NCBI GenBank assembly: GCA_964524755.1
Contig: CAZGDR010000026.1
Span: 1-27,003 of the forward strand
Source of the DNA: JAQVOO01 sp964524755
GTDB lineage: Bacteria; Spirochaetota; Spirochaetia; Sphaerochaetales; Sphaerochaetaceae
Direction of reading: 5' to 3'
DNA length: 27,003 nucleotides
Positions 1 through 9,100 of the stretch are shown here, in pieces. Below the pieces are notes generated by a model. The model was given only the letters and a program-made list of their open reading frames with translations, had not been told where the DNA came from and did no database searches. The position numbers were made by a program, and so were the translations under genes. Position 1 is the first letter of the stretch. The number at the start of each line of letters is the position of its first letter.

Positions 1-28
1 CGCTTATATTTCATAAGGAGATATGTAT

Positions 29-1711
29 ATGAAAAAAGTTCTATCAATTACTTTAGTTATTCTCCTTGTCGGTGCCTTATTTATTTCCTGTGGAAAGAAA
101 GAAGAAGCCGCCAAGGTTGAAACACCAGTAGTGACCAAACCGGCCGCTGCTCCAGTTCCAGAGAAAAAAGCAGAAGCTGCACCTGTAGTTCCAGCCCCAG
201 CTCCGGCTGTACCAGCTGAAGATGCAGTTGTCTTTAGATTGGTCAATGGTGCTGAACCTGAAAGTCTCGACCCACACCAAATTCAAGGTGTACCAGAGCA
301 TCGCATCTACGAAACTATTTTTGAAGGCTTAGTAGCGTACGATCCAAAAACAGCAAGAGCTATCCCCGGACTAGCAAAAAGCTGGACGGCCAGTGAAGAC
401 GGCACACAATATACCTTTGACCTCCGCGAAGCTGTTTGGAGTGATGGGGTAAGAATTACGGCACAAACTGTAGTCGATTCTTGGCTAAGAGAACTTAACC
501 CAGAAACAGCTAGCCCTTATGCATGGTTCCCAGCAATGTTCCTCAAGGGAGCAGAAGAGTATAATGCTGGTGTCGCTGGCAAAGACGTTGTAGGGGTTCG
601 TGCTCTTGACGAAAACACCTTCCAGATGGATCTCATTGGTCCTCTTCCGTACGCCATTGACGCCTTAGCCCACTACTCTTTCGCAGTAGTTCCTCTACAT
701 GCCATTGAAAAATATGGTGCTGAGTGGACACTCCCCGAAAACTTTGTAGGTAACGGGCCATACATTCTTAAAGAATGGGTACCACAATCTTATATAAAAG
801 CAGTACCTAACCCAACCTATTGGGACAAAGACGCTGTACAACTTGATGAAGCTGTCTTCTATGCGATTGACGACAATAACACCGCCTATAACATGTATCT
901 CAATGGTGAAGTCGACTGGGTAACTACCATTCCTCTCGACCAACTTGATGCTGCATCATTACGCCGTGATTATCACAAAGCTCCACAAGTAGCCACCTAC
1001 TACTATGTATTCCAGACAGAAAGGGCTCCTTTCGACGATGTACGCGTAAGAAAAGCTCTTGCCATGTCATTTGACCGCCAGGCATTGGTCGATCAAGTAA
1101 CCCGTGGTGGGCAGATCCCCGCATGGGGTATTGTTCCTGAGATGGCTGGTTATGCTAGTTTGGGCGAACCTGTTTATGATATCGTTGCTGCCCGGAAACT
1201 CTTGGCAGATGCCGGCTATCCTAACGGTGTTGGCTTCCCTAAAACCACTATCCTCTATAACACCAGCGATGCTCACAAAGCTATTGCAGAGTTCCTCCAA
1301 CAGGAATGGAAGAAGAACTTGAATGTCACCCTTGAGCTTGAAAACCAAGAGTGGGCAACCTATCTTTCTAACCGTAATACTGGTGACTTCCAAATTGCCA
1401 GAGCTGGTTGGGTAGGCGACTATCAAGATCCAAACACCTTCCTCGATATGTTTATCACCGGTGGTGGGATGAACGGTGGAAAGTATTCCAATGAAGTTTA
1501 TGACATCCTTGTGAAGGAAGCAGCAACCATGAGTGGCGCAGATCGTATGGACGTCCTCTTGCAAGCTGAAGACATCATGGTCAACGAAGATCAAGCTGTC
1601 ATGAATATTTATTATTACACCACGAACAACATGATTGATACCACCAAGTGGGGTGGTTGGTATACAAATACCATGGACTATCACCCACTTAAGGATGTCT
1701 ACCTCAAGTAG
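29..1711 (+). CDS. Oligopeptide ABC transporter substrate-binding lipoprotein (OppA/DppA-like, SBP_bac_5)
   Basis: This is an extracytoplasmic solute-binding lipoprotein that would capture peptides for an ABC importer of the Opp/Dpp type. The start at 29 is preferred over an in-frame ATG at 23 because AAGGAG at 15-20 lies 8 bases before it. The signal peptide is a short Lys stretch plus a hydrophobic core, with a relaxed lipobox ending in Cys21 (FISC). A Pro/Ala/Lys/Glu-rich tether follows to about residue 68. The mature domain begins with a VNGAEPESLDPH segment and continues with RIYETIFEGL and a GLAKSW...DGTQYTFDLR block, all typical of the SBP_bac_5 family. The 560-aa length is normal once the tether is allowed for. 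No permease or ATPase genes follow. The gene ends at a strong terminator, so partner genes must lie upstream of the window or elsewhere. Peptide rather than nickel or sugar specificity is inferred from overall resemblance only. Confidence 0.93.
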   Translation: MKKVLSITLVILLVGALFISCGKKEEAAKVETPVVTKPAAAPVPEKKAEAAPVVPAPAPAVPAEDAVVFRLVNGAEPESLDPHQIQGVPEHRIYETIFEGLVAYDPKTARAIPGLAKSWTASEDGTQYTFDLREAVWSDGVRITAQTVVDSWLRELNPETASPYAWFPAMFLKGAEEYNAGVAGKDVVGVRALDENTFQMDLIGPLPYAIDALAHYSFAVVPLHAIEKYGAEWTLPENFVGNGPYILKEWVPQSYIKAVPNPTYWDKDAVQLDEAVFYAIDDNNTAYNMYLNGEVDWVTTIPLDQLDAASLRRDYHKAPQVATYYYVFQTERAPFDDVRVRKALAMSFDRQALVDQVTRGGQIPAWGIVPEMAGYASLGEPVYDIVAARKLLADAGYPNGVGFPKTTILYNTSDAHKAIAEFLQQEWKKNLNVTLELENQEWATYLSNRNTGDFQIARAGWVGDYQDPNTFLDMFITGGGMNGGKYSNEVYDILVKEAATMSGADRMDVLLQAEDIMVNEDQAVMNIYYYTTNNMIDTTKWGGWYTNTMDYHPLKDVYLK

Positions 1712-1736
1712 ACTTCACTGAAAAATGTAAGTTATC

Positions 1737-1770
1737 AGCCCCCAACTGGAGTTGGGGGCTCTCTTTTTCT
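1737..1770 (+). terminator. Intrinsic terminator of the peptide-binding lipoprotein gene
   Basis: A perfect 10-bp stem (AGCCCCCAAC at 1737-1746, GTTGGGGGCT at 1751-1760) encloses a TGGA loop. A pyrimidine tract containing five T follows at 1761-1770. It lies 26 bases after the stop codon. It isolates the upstream gene from aroA, so the aroA promoter must fit in the 47 bases between it and the aroA start. Confidence 0.95.
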
Positions 1771-1782
1771 CTAGCTCCTGCA

Positions 1783-1817
1783 TTGAACTCTGTCTAAAAA
1801 ACGGCTATAGTCGCCTC
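1783..1817 (+). promoter_or_regulatory. aroA promoter, predicted leaderless start
   Basis: TTGAAC (1783-1788) and TATAGT (1806-1811) are separated by exactly 17 bases, a near-consensus sigma-70 type promoter. Only six bases (cgcctc) separate the -10 box from the aroA ATG at 1818, so transcription would begin at or next to the A of the ATG. No Shine-Dalgarno sequence precedes the ATG. The terminator just upstream rules out most alternative promoter positions. Confidence 0.75.
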
Positions 1818-3104
1818 ATGAGTAAGACTCTTTATCCTAAGACTGTAGCAGGACACATTACGATGGTGGCTTCGAAGTCACAAACTATACGCGCCTTGTT
1901 GATTGCTACATTTGCGAAGGGAAAAAGTATTATCCATAATGCACTTGAAAGCGAAGATACCACCTCTTGCATTACAGTCTGCCGTGCTTTTGGTGCTCAA
2001 ATAACACCTCTTGCAGATGACTCGTTGCTGGTTGTAGCTCCTGAGATGTTCCCCGATTCCATCACAGTAGATTGTGGCAATTCTGGCACTACCCTCTATT
2101 TGGCAACTGGCTTAGCAGCCTCAATTGCTCGCCCTGTAACCTTTACTGGTGATGAGCAATTGCAAAATCGTCCACTGGGTGAACTCCTTCGTGCTCTTAC
2201 AGATCTAGGGGTAGAAGTTGAGGCCTCTCGCCCTGGCTACCCCCCATTTACTATCAAAGGTCCCATTACTGGGGGAATAACCACCCTAGAGTGCCATACC
2301 AGTCAATACCTTTCGGCATTACTTTTGGGTTGCCCTTTAGGCACGGACAAGAGCACCATTCATGTTCCACTCTTAAATGAACGTCCCTATGTCCACATGA
2401 CCACTGCATGGCTTGAAAATCTAGGTATATCGTATGAGAGCTCTTCTGCAATGGATTTGTTCTCAATTGCAGGCAAACAACACTATTTCCCCTTTGAAAC
2501 TACCATTTGGGGAGATTATTCATCAGCCTCATTCTTCTTTTGCGGAGCAGCTGTGGCCGGCGGATGTGTTACAATCTCAGGATTAGACCCCGATGATAGT
2601 CAGGGGGACAAAGAAATTCTCCCTATATTAGAAAGCATGGGATGCTCGATTACGTGGGTGGATTCAACAAGTGTCCGTGTATGTGGTCCAGGTAAAGGAA
2701 AGTTACAAAGCGGAGTGTTTGATCTCAATGCCATGCCCGATGCTCTTCCTGTGCTTGCCGTCACCGCCTGCTATGCACAAGGGAAAACAATGTTAATCAA
2801 TGTTCCTCAGGCTCGTATCAAGGAGACTGACCGTATCGCAAGCATGCGTAAAAACCTTGTAGCTCTCGGAGCAACAATCGAAGAGGAAGAAGATGCCTTA
2901 ATCATTTACGGCAATGGAGGCCTCGCGGGAGGTTCCTGTGAAGGCTTTGGTGATCATCGTATCATTATGGCAATGGCAATTGCCTCGCTGGGTTCTACAC
3001 ACCCAGTTACTATTGATTCAATTGATGCCGTTGCGGTTACTTTCCCCACCTTTTTCACATTACTTAACCAAATTTCAAAGGAGGTCTCACATGAGAACCT
3101 ATGA
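1818..3104 (+). CDS. aroA: 3-phosphoshikimate 1-carboxyvinyltransferase (EPSP synthase), divergent
   Basis: EPSP synthase joins phosphoenolpyruvate to shikimate-3-phosphate in the cytoplasmic shikimate pathway. The 428-aa protein has the family landmarks ASKSQTIR (Lys20, Arg25), GNSGT (88-91), GD...NRP (Arg118), SQYLSALL (Gln163), MPD (Asp308), RIKETDR (Arg339) and GDHR (His380/Arg381). The start at 1818 fits the family N-terminus; a longer reading from 1752 would run through the terminator. Two usually conserved positions differ. Tyr94 replaces the Arg after the GNSGT loop (E. coli Arg100). Val407 in the AVTFPTFF segment sits where E. coli has active-site Lys411. Activity is therefore uncertain. 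It is the first gene of an operon with ltaE, the EFR1 protein and malY, and its end overlaps ltaE by 14 bp. No other shikimate genes are nearby. Confidence 0.9.
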   Translation: MSKTLYPKTVAGHITMVASKSQTIRALLIATFAKGKSIIHNALESEDTTSCITVCRAFGAQITPLADDSLLVVAPEMFPDSITVDCGNSGTTLYLATGLAASIARPVTFTGDEQLQNRPLGELLRALTDLGVEVEASRPGYPPFTIKGPITGGITTLECHTSQYLSALLLGCPLGTDKSTIHVPLLNERPYVHMTTAWLENLGISYESSSAMDLFSIAGKQHYFPFETTIWGDYSSASFFFCGAAVAGGCVTISGLDPDDSQGDKEILPILESMGCSITWVDSTSVRVCGPGKGKLQSGVFDLNAMPDALPVLAVTACYAQGKTMLINVPQARIKETDRIASMRKNLVALGATIEEEEDALIIYGNGGLAGGSCEGFGDHRIIMAMAIASLGSTHPVTIDSIDAVAVTFPTFFTLLNQISKEVSHENL

Positions 3105-4119
3105 CCTGAGAAGCGATACCGTAACTAAACCTACCAGCGCTATGCGTAAGGCCATGGCCAAGGCTGAAGTCGGTGATGATGTATATTTCGAAGATCCTAC
3201 TGTCAATAGACTAGAAGCTATGGCAGCTGAACGTGTAGGCAAAGAGGCGGCCTTATTTGTCACTTCGGGCTCCATGGGAAACCTGATCCCCCTCTTCCTC
3301 CTCGCCGGTCGAGGAAGCGAAGTCCTGGCCCACAGCGAAAGTCATATAATCCAACATGAAGTTGGTGCAATGGCTAGTATTGCGGGGGCAATCCCTATCG
3401 CCGTCAACACACCTCGTGGCCTTCTTACAGCCCCTATCCTAGAGCCCCTCATTAAGCCAAAAGCTTATGATTTGGCCCGTACAGCTGTAATAGAAGTGGA
3501 AAATACGATTGGTGGAGTGTGTTACCCGCTACAAACCTTGCAAGCTATTAAGGCGTTAGCAGAACATTATAATCTTGCCGTCCATATGGATGGAGCCCGC
3601 CTCTTCAATGCTGCAGTAGCCACCGGTATTGATATCTCAAATATTGCCAGTACCGCTGATACCGTCACCTTCTGTCTCTCCAAAGGATTAGGAGCGCCGG
3701 TGGGAAGCGTTTTGTGTGGTACTCACGAGTTTATACAAAAAGCACGTTCAATTCGTAAAATGTTAGGTGGAGGGATGCGCCAAGCCGGAATTTTAGCTGC
3801 AGGTGGAATTTATGCTCTAGAGCACAATGTTAAACGCTTAGCAGAAGATCATGCGCATGCTAAACAAATTGCCCACACGTTAGCTCAAACAGACTGGGCC
3901 CAGGTGAACGTAGATGAGACGGAAACTAATATTATCTTTTTCTCAGTGCCGACATTACGTGGCTCAAAAGTTGCTTCAATTTTATCTGCAAAAGGAATTC
4001 TCTGTTCAGGTTCTGGCGCATCGGTTAGACTAGTGACTAACCTAGATTTAGATGCAGATGACATAGAGGCTGTCTGCTCAATTATTGCATCTATCGATGC
4101 AAAGGAGTTTGCCTCGTGA
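3091..4119 (+). CDS. ltaE: Low-specificity L-threonine aldolase
   Basis: This is a PLP-dependent, cytoplasmic fold-type I enzyme that cleaves L-threonine or L-allo-threonine to glycine and acetaldehyde. The 342-aa length is normal for the family. The N-terminal MRTYDLRSDTVTKP segment is diagnostic. VGDDVYFEDPTVNRLE (27-42) and the Asp of HMDGAR (Asp167) also match. The PLP-binding lysine is Lys198 in TVTFCLSKGLGAPVGS. The ATG at 3091 is chosen because AAAGGAGGT at 3077-3085 precedes it and the protein then begins at the family N-terminus. It overlaps the end of aroA by 14 bp. Its own stop overlaps the GTG start of the next gene, so all four genes of the operon are probably translated together. 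Confidence 0.93.
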   Translation: MRTYDLRSDTVTKPTSAMRKAMAKAEVGDDVYFEDPTVNRLEAMAAERVGKEAALFVTSGSMGNLIPLFLLAGRGSEVLAHSESHIIQHEVGAMASIAGAIPIAVNTPRGLLTAPILEPLIKPKAYDLARTAVIEVENTIGGVCYPLQTLQAIKALAEHYNLAVHMDGARLFNAAVATGIDISNIASTADTVTFCLSKGLGAPVGSVLCGTHEFIQKARSIRKMLGGGMRQAGILAAGGIYALEHNVKRLAEDHAHAKQIAHTLAQTDWAQVNVDETETNIIFFSVPTLRGSKVASILSAKGILCSGSGASVRLVTNLDLDADDIEAVCSIIASIDAKEFAS

Positions 4120-4898
4120 AATCGGCAATTTGTTGGTTCAGCGGTGCAGGAAATTCTAAAACCGTAGCCCAAGATTTGCATGTAACATTAGGGTATGACC
4201 AGCTTCTGGCAATCCCTGAAGTTATCAAAAATCCTGAACTACTCTCTGATATAGATACCCTCGGGTTAGTCTTCCCTATCTACTTTTTTGGTCCTCCAGC
4301 TGTTGTCCGTACCCTAATCAGTGAAACTCTCAAGAATCTTGCTTTAGAAATCGACTACCTTTTTATCATCTTCACTCACGGAGGACTCCCCTTCTATGCC
4401 CCCAGCATTACCGATCGTCTGCTCGCTGAGGCGGGGTATGCACCTAGCTACGTTGATACTATCACCATGGTAGACACCTACATTCCTCTATTTAAAATTC
4501 CACAGGAAAAGAAACAACAAAGCATACATGCTAAAATAGGCTCCAAAATTGAGTCAATTAGCACCCGTTTACAAGCTCAAGATATAAAGGTCGCTATACG
4601 GCTCCCCTTTACACGGTTGCTGCAAGGCATCTGGCAAAATTCATTGTCTAAAAGGGGCCAAAAGGATAAAAACTTCCTTATTACTGACCAATGTACTGAG
4701 TGTGGAATCTGTGCACAAGTGTGCCCAGTCCAAAATATAGTGATGGAGAGAAACCGACCAATATTCCTCCATAGCTGTGAACAATGTTTTGCCTGTTATC
4801 ACCATTGCCCAGAACAGGCGATTAGACTCCAACGTACACCACTTCGTGGTTACAGCTGGTATACGCCCCCGACTACTTTTATTTCACAGGAAAAATGA
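4116..4898 (+). CDS. EFR1-family flavodoxin/ferredoxin fusion protein
   Basis: A predicted cytoplasmic electron carrier combining a flavodoxin-like N-terminus (WFSGAGNSKTVA, residues 7-18) with two C-terminal [4Fe-4S] cluster motifs. The first is Cys193-x2-Cys196-x2-Cys199-x3-Cys203-Pro; the second is Cys221-x2-Cys224-x2-Cys227-x3-Cys231-Pro. This layout and the 260-aa size define the EFR1 family, which is common in anaerobes. The start codon is GTG at 4116, overlapping the ltaE stop (GTGA), with AAAGGAG at 4101-4107. The stop lies one base before the malY ATG. Its redox partner is not evident; the neighbouring genes are PLP enzymes, so a direct functional link is only a guess. Residues 130-185 between the modules are basic. 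Confidence 0.88.
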   Translation: MKSAICWFSGAGNSKTVAQDLHVTLGYDQLLAIPEVIKNPELLSDIDTLGLVFPIYFFGPPAVVRTLISETLKNLALEIDYLFIIFTHGGLPFYAPSITDRLLAEAGYAPSYVDTITMVDTYIPLFKIPQEKKQQSIHAKIGSKIESISTRLQAQDIKVAIRLPFTRLLQGIWQNSLSKRGQKDKNFLITDQCTECGICAQVCPVQNIVMERNRPIFLHSCEQCFACYHHCPEQAIRLQRTPLRGYSWYTPPTTFISQEK

Positions 4899-4899
4899 T

Positions 4900-6144
4900 A
4901 TGGAACAATTTGATTTTACTACCCCTATTGATCGCCGTAACAGCCTCTCAGTAAAATGGGACAAAGAGGCTATTGCCAGTATTTGTAATAACGGTGAAGC
5001 GAAACCCTTTTGGGTAGCTGACATGGACTTCAAAGCCCCTCCGGCAGTCCTAGAGGCCCTTCAAGATCAAATTACCCATGGAGTGTTGGGGTATCCCCGC
5101 TTGGCGACTCTCCAAGAGACTATTGCGGCTTGGACCAAGAAAAGGCATCAATGGCATGTAGATCCTAAATTTATGGCCTCTTCACCCGGAATGTTAGCTT
5201 CAATTGCCACCTTAATTGAACTTTATAGTCAGAAAGGGGAAGGTATTGTCGTTCCCATGCCGGCCTATAAACCGTTTGTTACTATTATTAAAGGCTTAGG
5301 CAGAACTCTCATACCATGGCCCATGCACTACGATGCGAAGCAAGCCCATTTCAGCCTCGATTTCACGAGTTTACGAAAACTACTAGAGATACCTCAAAAC
5401 CCTCTCTTGCTATTCTGCTCCCCTCACAACCCCTCTGGTCGAGTTTTTACTGAGAAAGAGTTATCTGCAATTGCTGAAATAGCAGCTAAGTTTGACACCA
5501 CAATCGTTAGTGATGAAATCCATGCCGATCTTGCCTTCCCTACAGCAACCCATATTCCTTTTGGCACTATAGCTGACCACTATGGTATTACATGTGCCAC
5601 CTGCATCGCCCCTTCTAAAACCTTCAACATTGCTGGAGAACACTTTTCAACAGTTGTGTGCTCAACGCAAGCAATGAAAATACAATTTTCTAAGCGTATG
5701 CGAGCCTTACACAGCTCTCCCGATATTCTAGCTAGTGTGACGGCCTTAGCCGCCTATAAAGGTGGGTATGAGTGGTTGATGCAACTGAATAAGTTCTTAG
5801 CCAAACAAGCTCATCGTGTCGCCTTCCGGTTACAAGAAAGTAATACTGGCTTAACATTTATCACCCCTGAAGCTTCATTTATCGGCCTTATTGATTGCAG
5901 CGCAATCTATAGCCGGGTTGAAAAAGATGCTGAACGAAATCCTGATCTCTATCAGTCGAGTACTAGTGTAGAAGGGGGATTATTATCACGATTCTTTGGG
6001 CAACGCGCTGGTATTGCAATGAACGATGGCACGTGGTTTGGCCAAGATTACTTCCACTTTGTCCGGCTCAATTATGGGACATCTCCACAGGCCCTTGAAG
6101 ATGCGCTCACATCTATTATTGAGGCTGTTAAAGCACTCAATTAA
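4900..6144 (+). CDS. MalY/PatB-family PLP C-S lyase (cystathionine beta-lyase type)
   Basis: A cytoplasmic fold-type I PLP enzyme, 414 aa, of the MalY/PatB group. Members act as cystathionine or cysteine-S-conjugate beta-lyases or as aminotransferases. Landmarks are DRRNSLSVKWD (11-21), FWVADMDFKAPPAV, GVLGYP (61-66), PHNPSGRVF (Asn177), SDEIHADL (204-211) and the Schiff-base lysine Lys240 in APSKTFNIAGEH. The start at 4900 is chosen because AGGA at 4888-4891 lies 8 bases before it and the family N-terminus begins there. A longer reading from 4777 would overlap the preceding gene. It is the last gene of the aroA operon. Its stop overlaps the addA stop on the other strand by 8 bp, and no terminator hairpin is visible. 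The exact substrate cannot be read from the sequence. Confidence 0.9.
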   Translation: MEQFDFTTPIDRRNSLSVKWDKEAIASICNNGEAKPFWVADMDFKAPPAVLEALQDQITHGVLGYPRLATLQETIAAWTKKRHQWHVDPKFMASSPGMLASIATLIELYSQKGEGIVVPMPAYKPFVTIIKGLGRTLIPWPMHYDAKQAHFSLDFTSLRKLLEIPQNPLLLFCSPHNPSGRVFTEKELSAIAEIAAKFDTTIVSDEIHADLAFPTATHIPFGTIADHYGITCATCIAPSKTFNIAGEHFSTVVCSTQAMKIQFSKRMRALHSSPDILASVTALAAYKGGYEWLMQLNKFLAKQAHRVAFRLQESNTGLTFITPEASFIGLIDCSAIYSRVEKDAERNPDLYQSSTSVEGGLLSRFFGQRAGIAMNDGTWFGQDYFHFVRLNYGTSPQALEDALTSIIEAVKALN

Positions 6145-9100
6145 GCCATTGGACATATTCGACATCACGTAAATAAACCAGAGTTGAATAGACGGGTAGC
6201 TGGTACAATCTCTCCATGGCTTCACGATACATAGCCAGTTGTAACGCATGTTGATCTGGAATCAAAAACACATCAGTCTTAAAATCAATAATTCGAATAC
6301 ACTCTGAATACCGGATAAGCAAGTCTATTGAACCATGCACAACAGCCTGTGTATTATACTCTACTGTTGAACGATAGGCGAAGCCTACTTCGCTTTCTAT
6401 ACTCAGCGGATTAGCGTTGAGTAAGGTTTGCAATAATTCAGAAGAGAGGAAATTCTGCACTAACTGGAGTACCGACTCACCTATGACGGCTAAGTTTCTT
6501 TTTGTAAGGGGATACTGTAAGAATTCTTTGGGCATACACGCGCTACTATCTAACAATGTCACTTTGGGAATTTCAGCCTTCTTTAGCTCCTTTATTGCAA
6601 CCTGTAAGAGATTGTGGCACCAGGTCCCAAATAGAGCAGCTATGGAGAACTCCTCTATCAGTGAGTCGGCTGGAACTGCAGGGAGAGAATCTATCCCCAT
6701 TTGCGCTACCGTCGGTACTAATTGGGTTACACTGAATGAGGAGCTCAGAGCTATTCTACTAGGGACAGGATCGGCATACGCGGCTTCCATCTGGCTGGTT
6801 GTAGTAGCTAATTTCTGCCGAGAAATATGGGTTCGTAACTCAGCTTCCGAAATGTCTTCTATTGTTCGCAATGCAAAATTATCACCTAATATCTGGGGGG
6901 TCTCTCGTGCCTGAGTACTGTGTAAAAACAAGGCTAGAAAGTTCTTATCCATAGCTGACTCCCCTAAATTTCTCGTGTTCTCACAACCTGAAAGGATTAA
7001 GTGACTCTCGGCTCTGGTAAGAGCAACGTAAAAGAGCCGTTTCATTTCTGCTGTCTCCATGGCTTGTAAGGTTGGTTTATCGTTTTCATAGAGCACATTT
7101 CTGACCGAGTTATAGGTATGCATATGGGTTGGAACAAGTAAAGGATCCCCCTCCTGCTCTACCTCGTGATAGGGCGGAGTTTGTGCACTAAGCGAAGAGC
7201 TCCCCATATTAGCTAAAATGACAATTGGAAACTCCAACCCTTTGGATTTATGGACCGTCATAATTTGCACCCCCCGCGAGGTTGCACGTAATGGCTCCAC
7301 TTCGTCTAACTTCTCTTTTTGTCCTAAACGCGGTCGAAGATAATCGAGAAATTCGGGAAGACCCTTATGGCGAATATCGAAGCGCAGGGCTAATTCATGC
7401 AGGAAATCAAAGTGCTCAAGATAGACTTGGTAGAGCGAATCGCGAAGCAGATGGTACCGATACCCCCCTTCATACCAGAGAAACGAAACTAAACTTGCAA
7501 TTGAACCAGTTTGGGCCTTAATAGCTAGTCTTTGAAAGAGTTGTTTACAAGAATTATATTTTTCCTGTTCAATTGTACCAATTGCATAAGGGGAGAGATT
7601 ACTAAATGCTTCAGTATCTTCATTATCCAAGATAGTCAGTAATGCATCATCCGAGAGACGGCAGAATGGGGATCGTAGCGTTGCCGCAAAGGCTAATCTA
7701 TCCTCGGGATAGATTAGCAACTGTAACATTTGGTAGATATCATTGGCTGGAGCCTCTAAAAATAGAGATTGCACTGCCGAGAGTGTGTACGGGATCCCAG
7801 TTATTCGTAATGCTTTCTCGTAATGCAATTGATTCGAACCGGTTCTAAAAAGGATCGCGATATCTTCAAAATTAGGCCTACGAACCATCTTATCGCGTTC
7901 ACCAATAAGATAATCATCGGTTTCAGTCATCCGTTTAATCAATTGCGCTAATGCATAAGCTTCTGCCTGGGCAGCAGTCCCTTGCTCATCATCCGCTTCA
8001 GTAGCTTCTAGTTCTTTGAATAAGAGCTCTATCCGTGGTTGAACACCGGCATGTGCAGCTCGCGATTCAAGCGGCTCAAAATTAGCTTCATACAACTGGT
8101 GTGCACCACCCATAACCTTTTCAAAAACCGTATTGAAAAAATTAACTAACACAGGCTCACTACGATAGTTACGATTTAGGACAATGCGACGTCCACCTGC
8201 CTCTACAATTTCTTGACCAAGCTTTTTAAAAACCCTTACATCAGCCCCTCTAAAACGGTAGATAGATTGCTTTTCATCACCAACAAAGAACAACTTATCT
8301 TTTTGCAACTCTTTTGCCGCAGGAACCCCCTCCTGTATGCTCTGGGGATGCTGGGCAAGGAGATAGACCAAATCTTTTTGTAATTGGTTAGTATCTTGGA
8401 ATTCATCAACCATAATGTAACGAAACTTACGTTGGTAATAACGCCTGACTGCATGGTTGTGAATCAGGATATCACGGGCCATATGGGCCACATCACCAAA
8501 GGTAAGGATTCCTGTAGCTCGCTTGCGTTCTAGGTACCGTTGGAAATAAAGGTCCAACACCTCATAAATTTCACCAATCGTCTCCTTTTCACGCAGTGCA
8601 GCACAGGCCGCTAGAGCTAAAGGGAGTGCTTCTCGCACTAGAGCAACCTGTTCGTTACACACCGCTGCAAAATCTTTCTTACTGGTACATTTCCGAGTTC
8701 CTACTGTTTCCAAAATTTCCAGCGCTACGGAAAAATCAGAGGGAGCTTTTAGATGATCACGTTGCTCTGTGATAAGATGTGCAGATTCGAGGTTAGAGGC
8801 GAACTGCTTACCTGTTCCATCTATCATCTTCATAACTTCAAAGGCTTCAAGCACCTGCTCTATGTGTTGCTGATAGATACCATAGATGTACTTTTCTACT
8901 AACGCAGCCATCTGGGAGCCATTAAAAGATGAGGAGGGGTGGAAATGGCTAGAGGCAATACCCACAAAAAACTTATCAATTAAGTCCTCAGGGTGGTAAA
9001 AGCTAGCGAGGGCATTAAGACCGGGGTGTCCCTTCAATTCATCAAACAGAGCGCGTGAACACTCACCAGCCATTTCGCGATTTGATTCCTCGTCCATCAT

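Noticed and set aside
1067..1684. 205-codon open frame on the minus strand inside the peptide-binding protein gene
   Set aside because: It is antisense to a clear SBP_bac_5 coding region, has no ribosome site and no recognisable domain.
1818..3104. MurA instead of AroA for the enolpyruvyl transferase
   Set aside because: The RIKETDR, GDHR and SKSQTIR motifs are of the AroA type, and MurA loop motifs are absent.
6417..6914. 165-codon plus-strand frame inside addA
   Set aside because: It is antisense to the AddA C-terminal region, which has strong motifs. It has no start signals and no domain.
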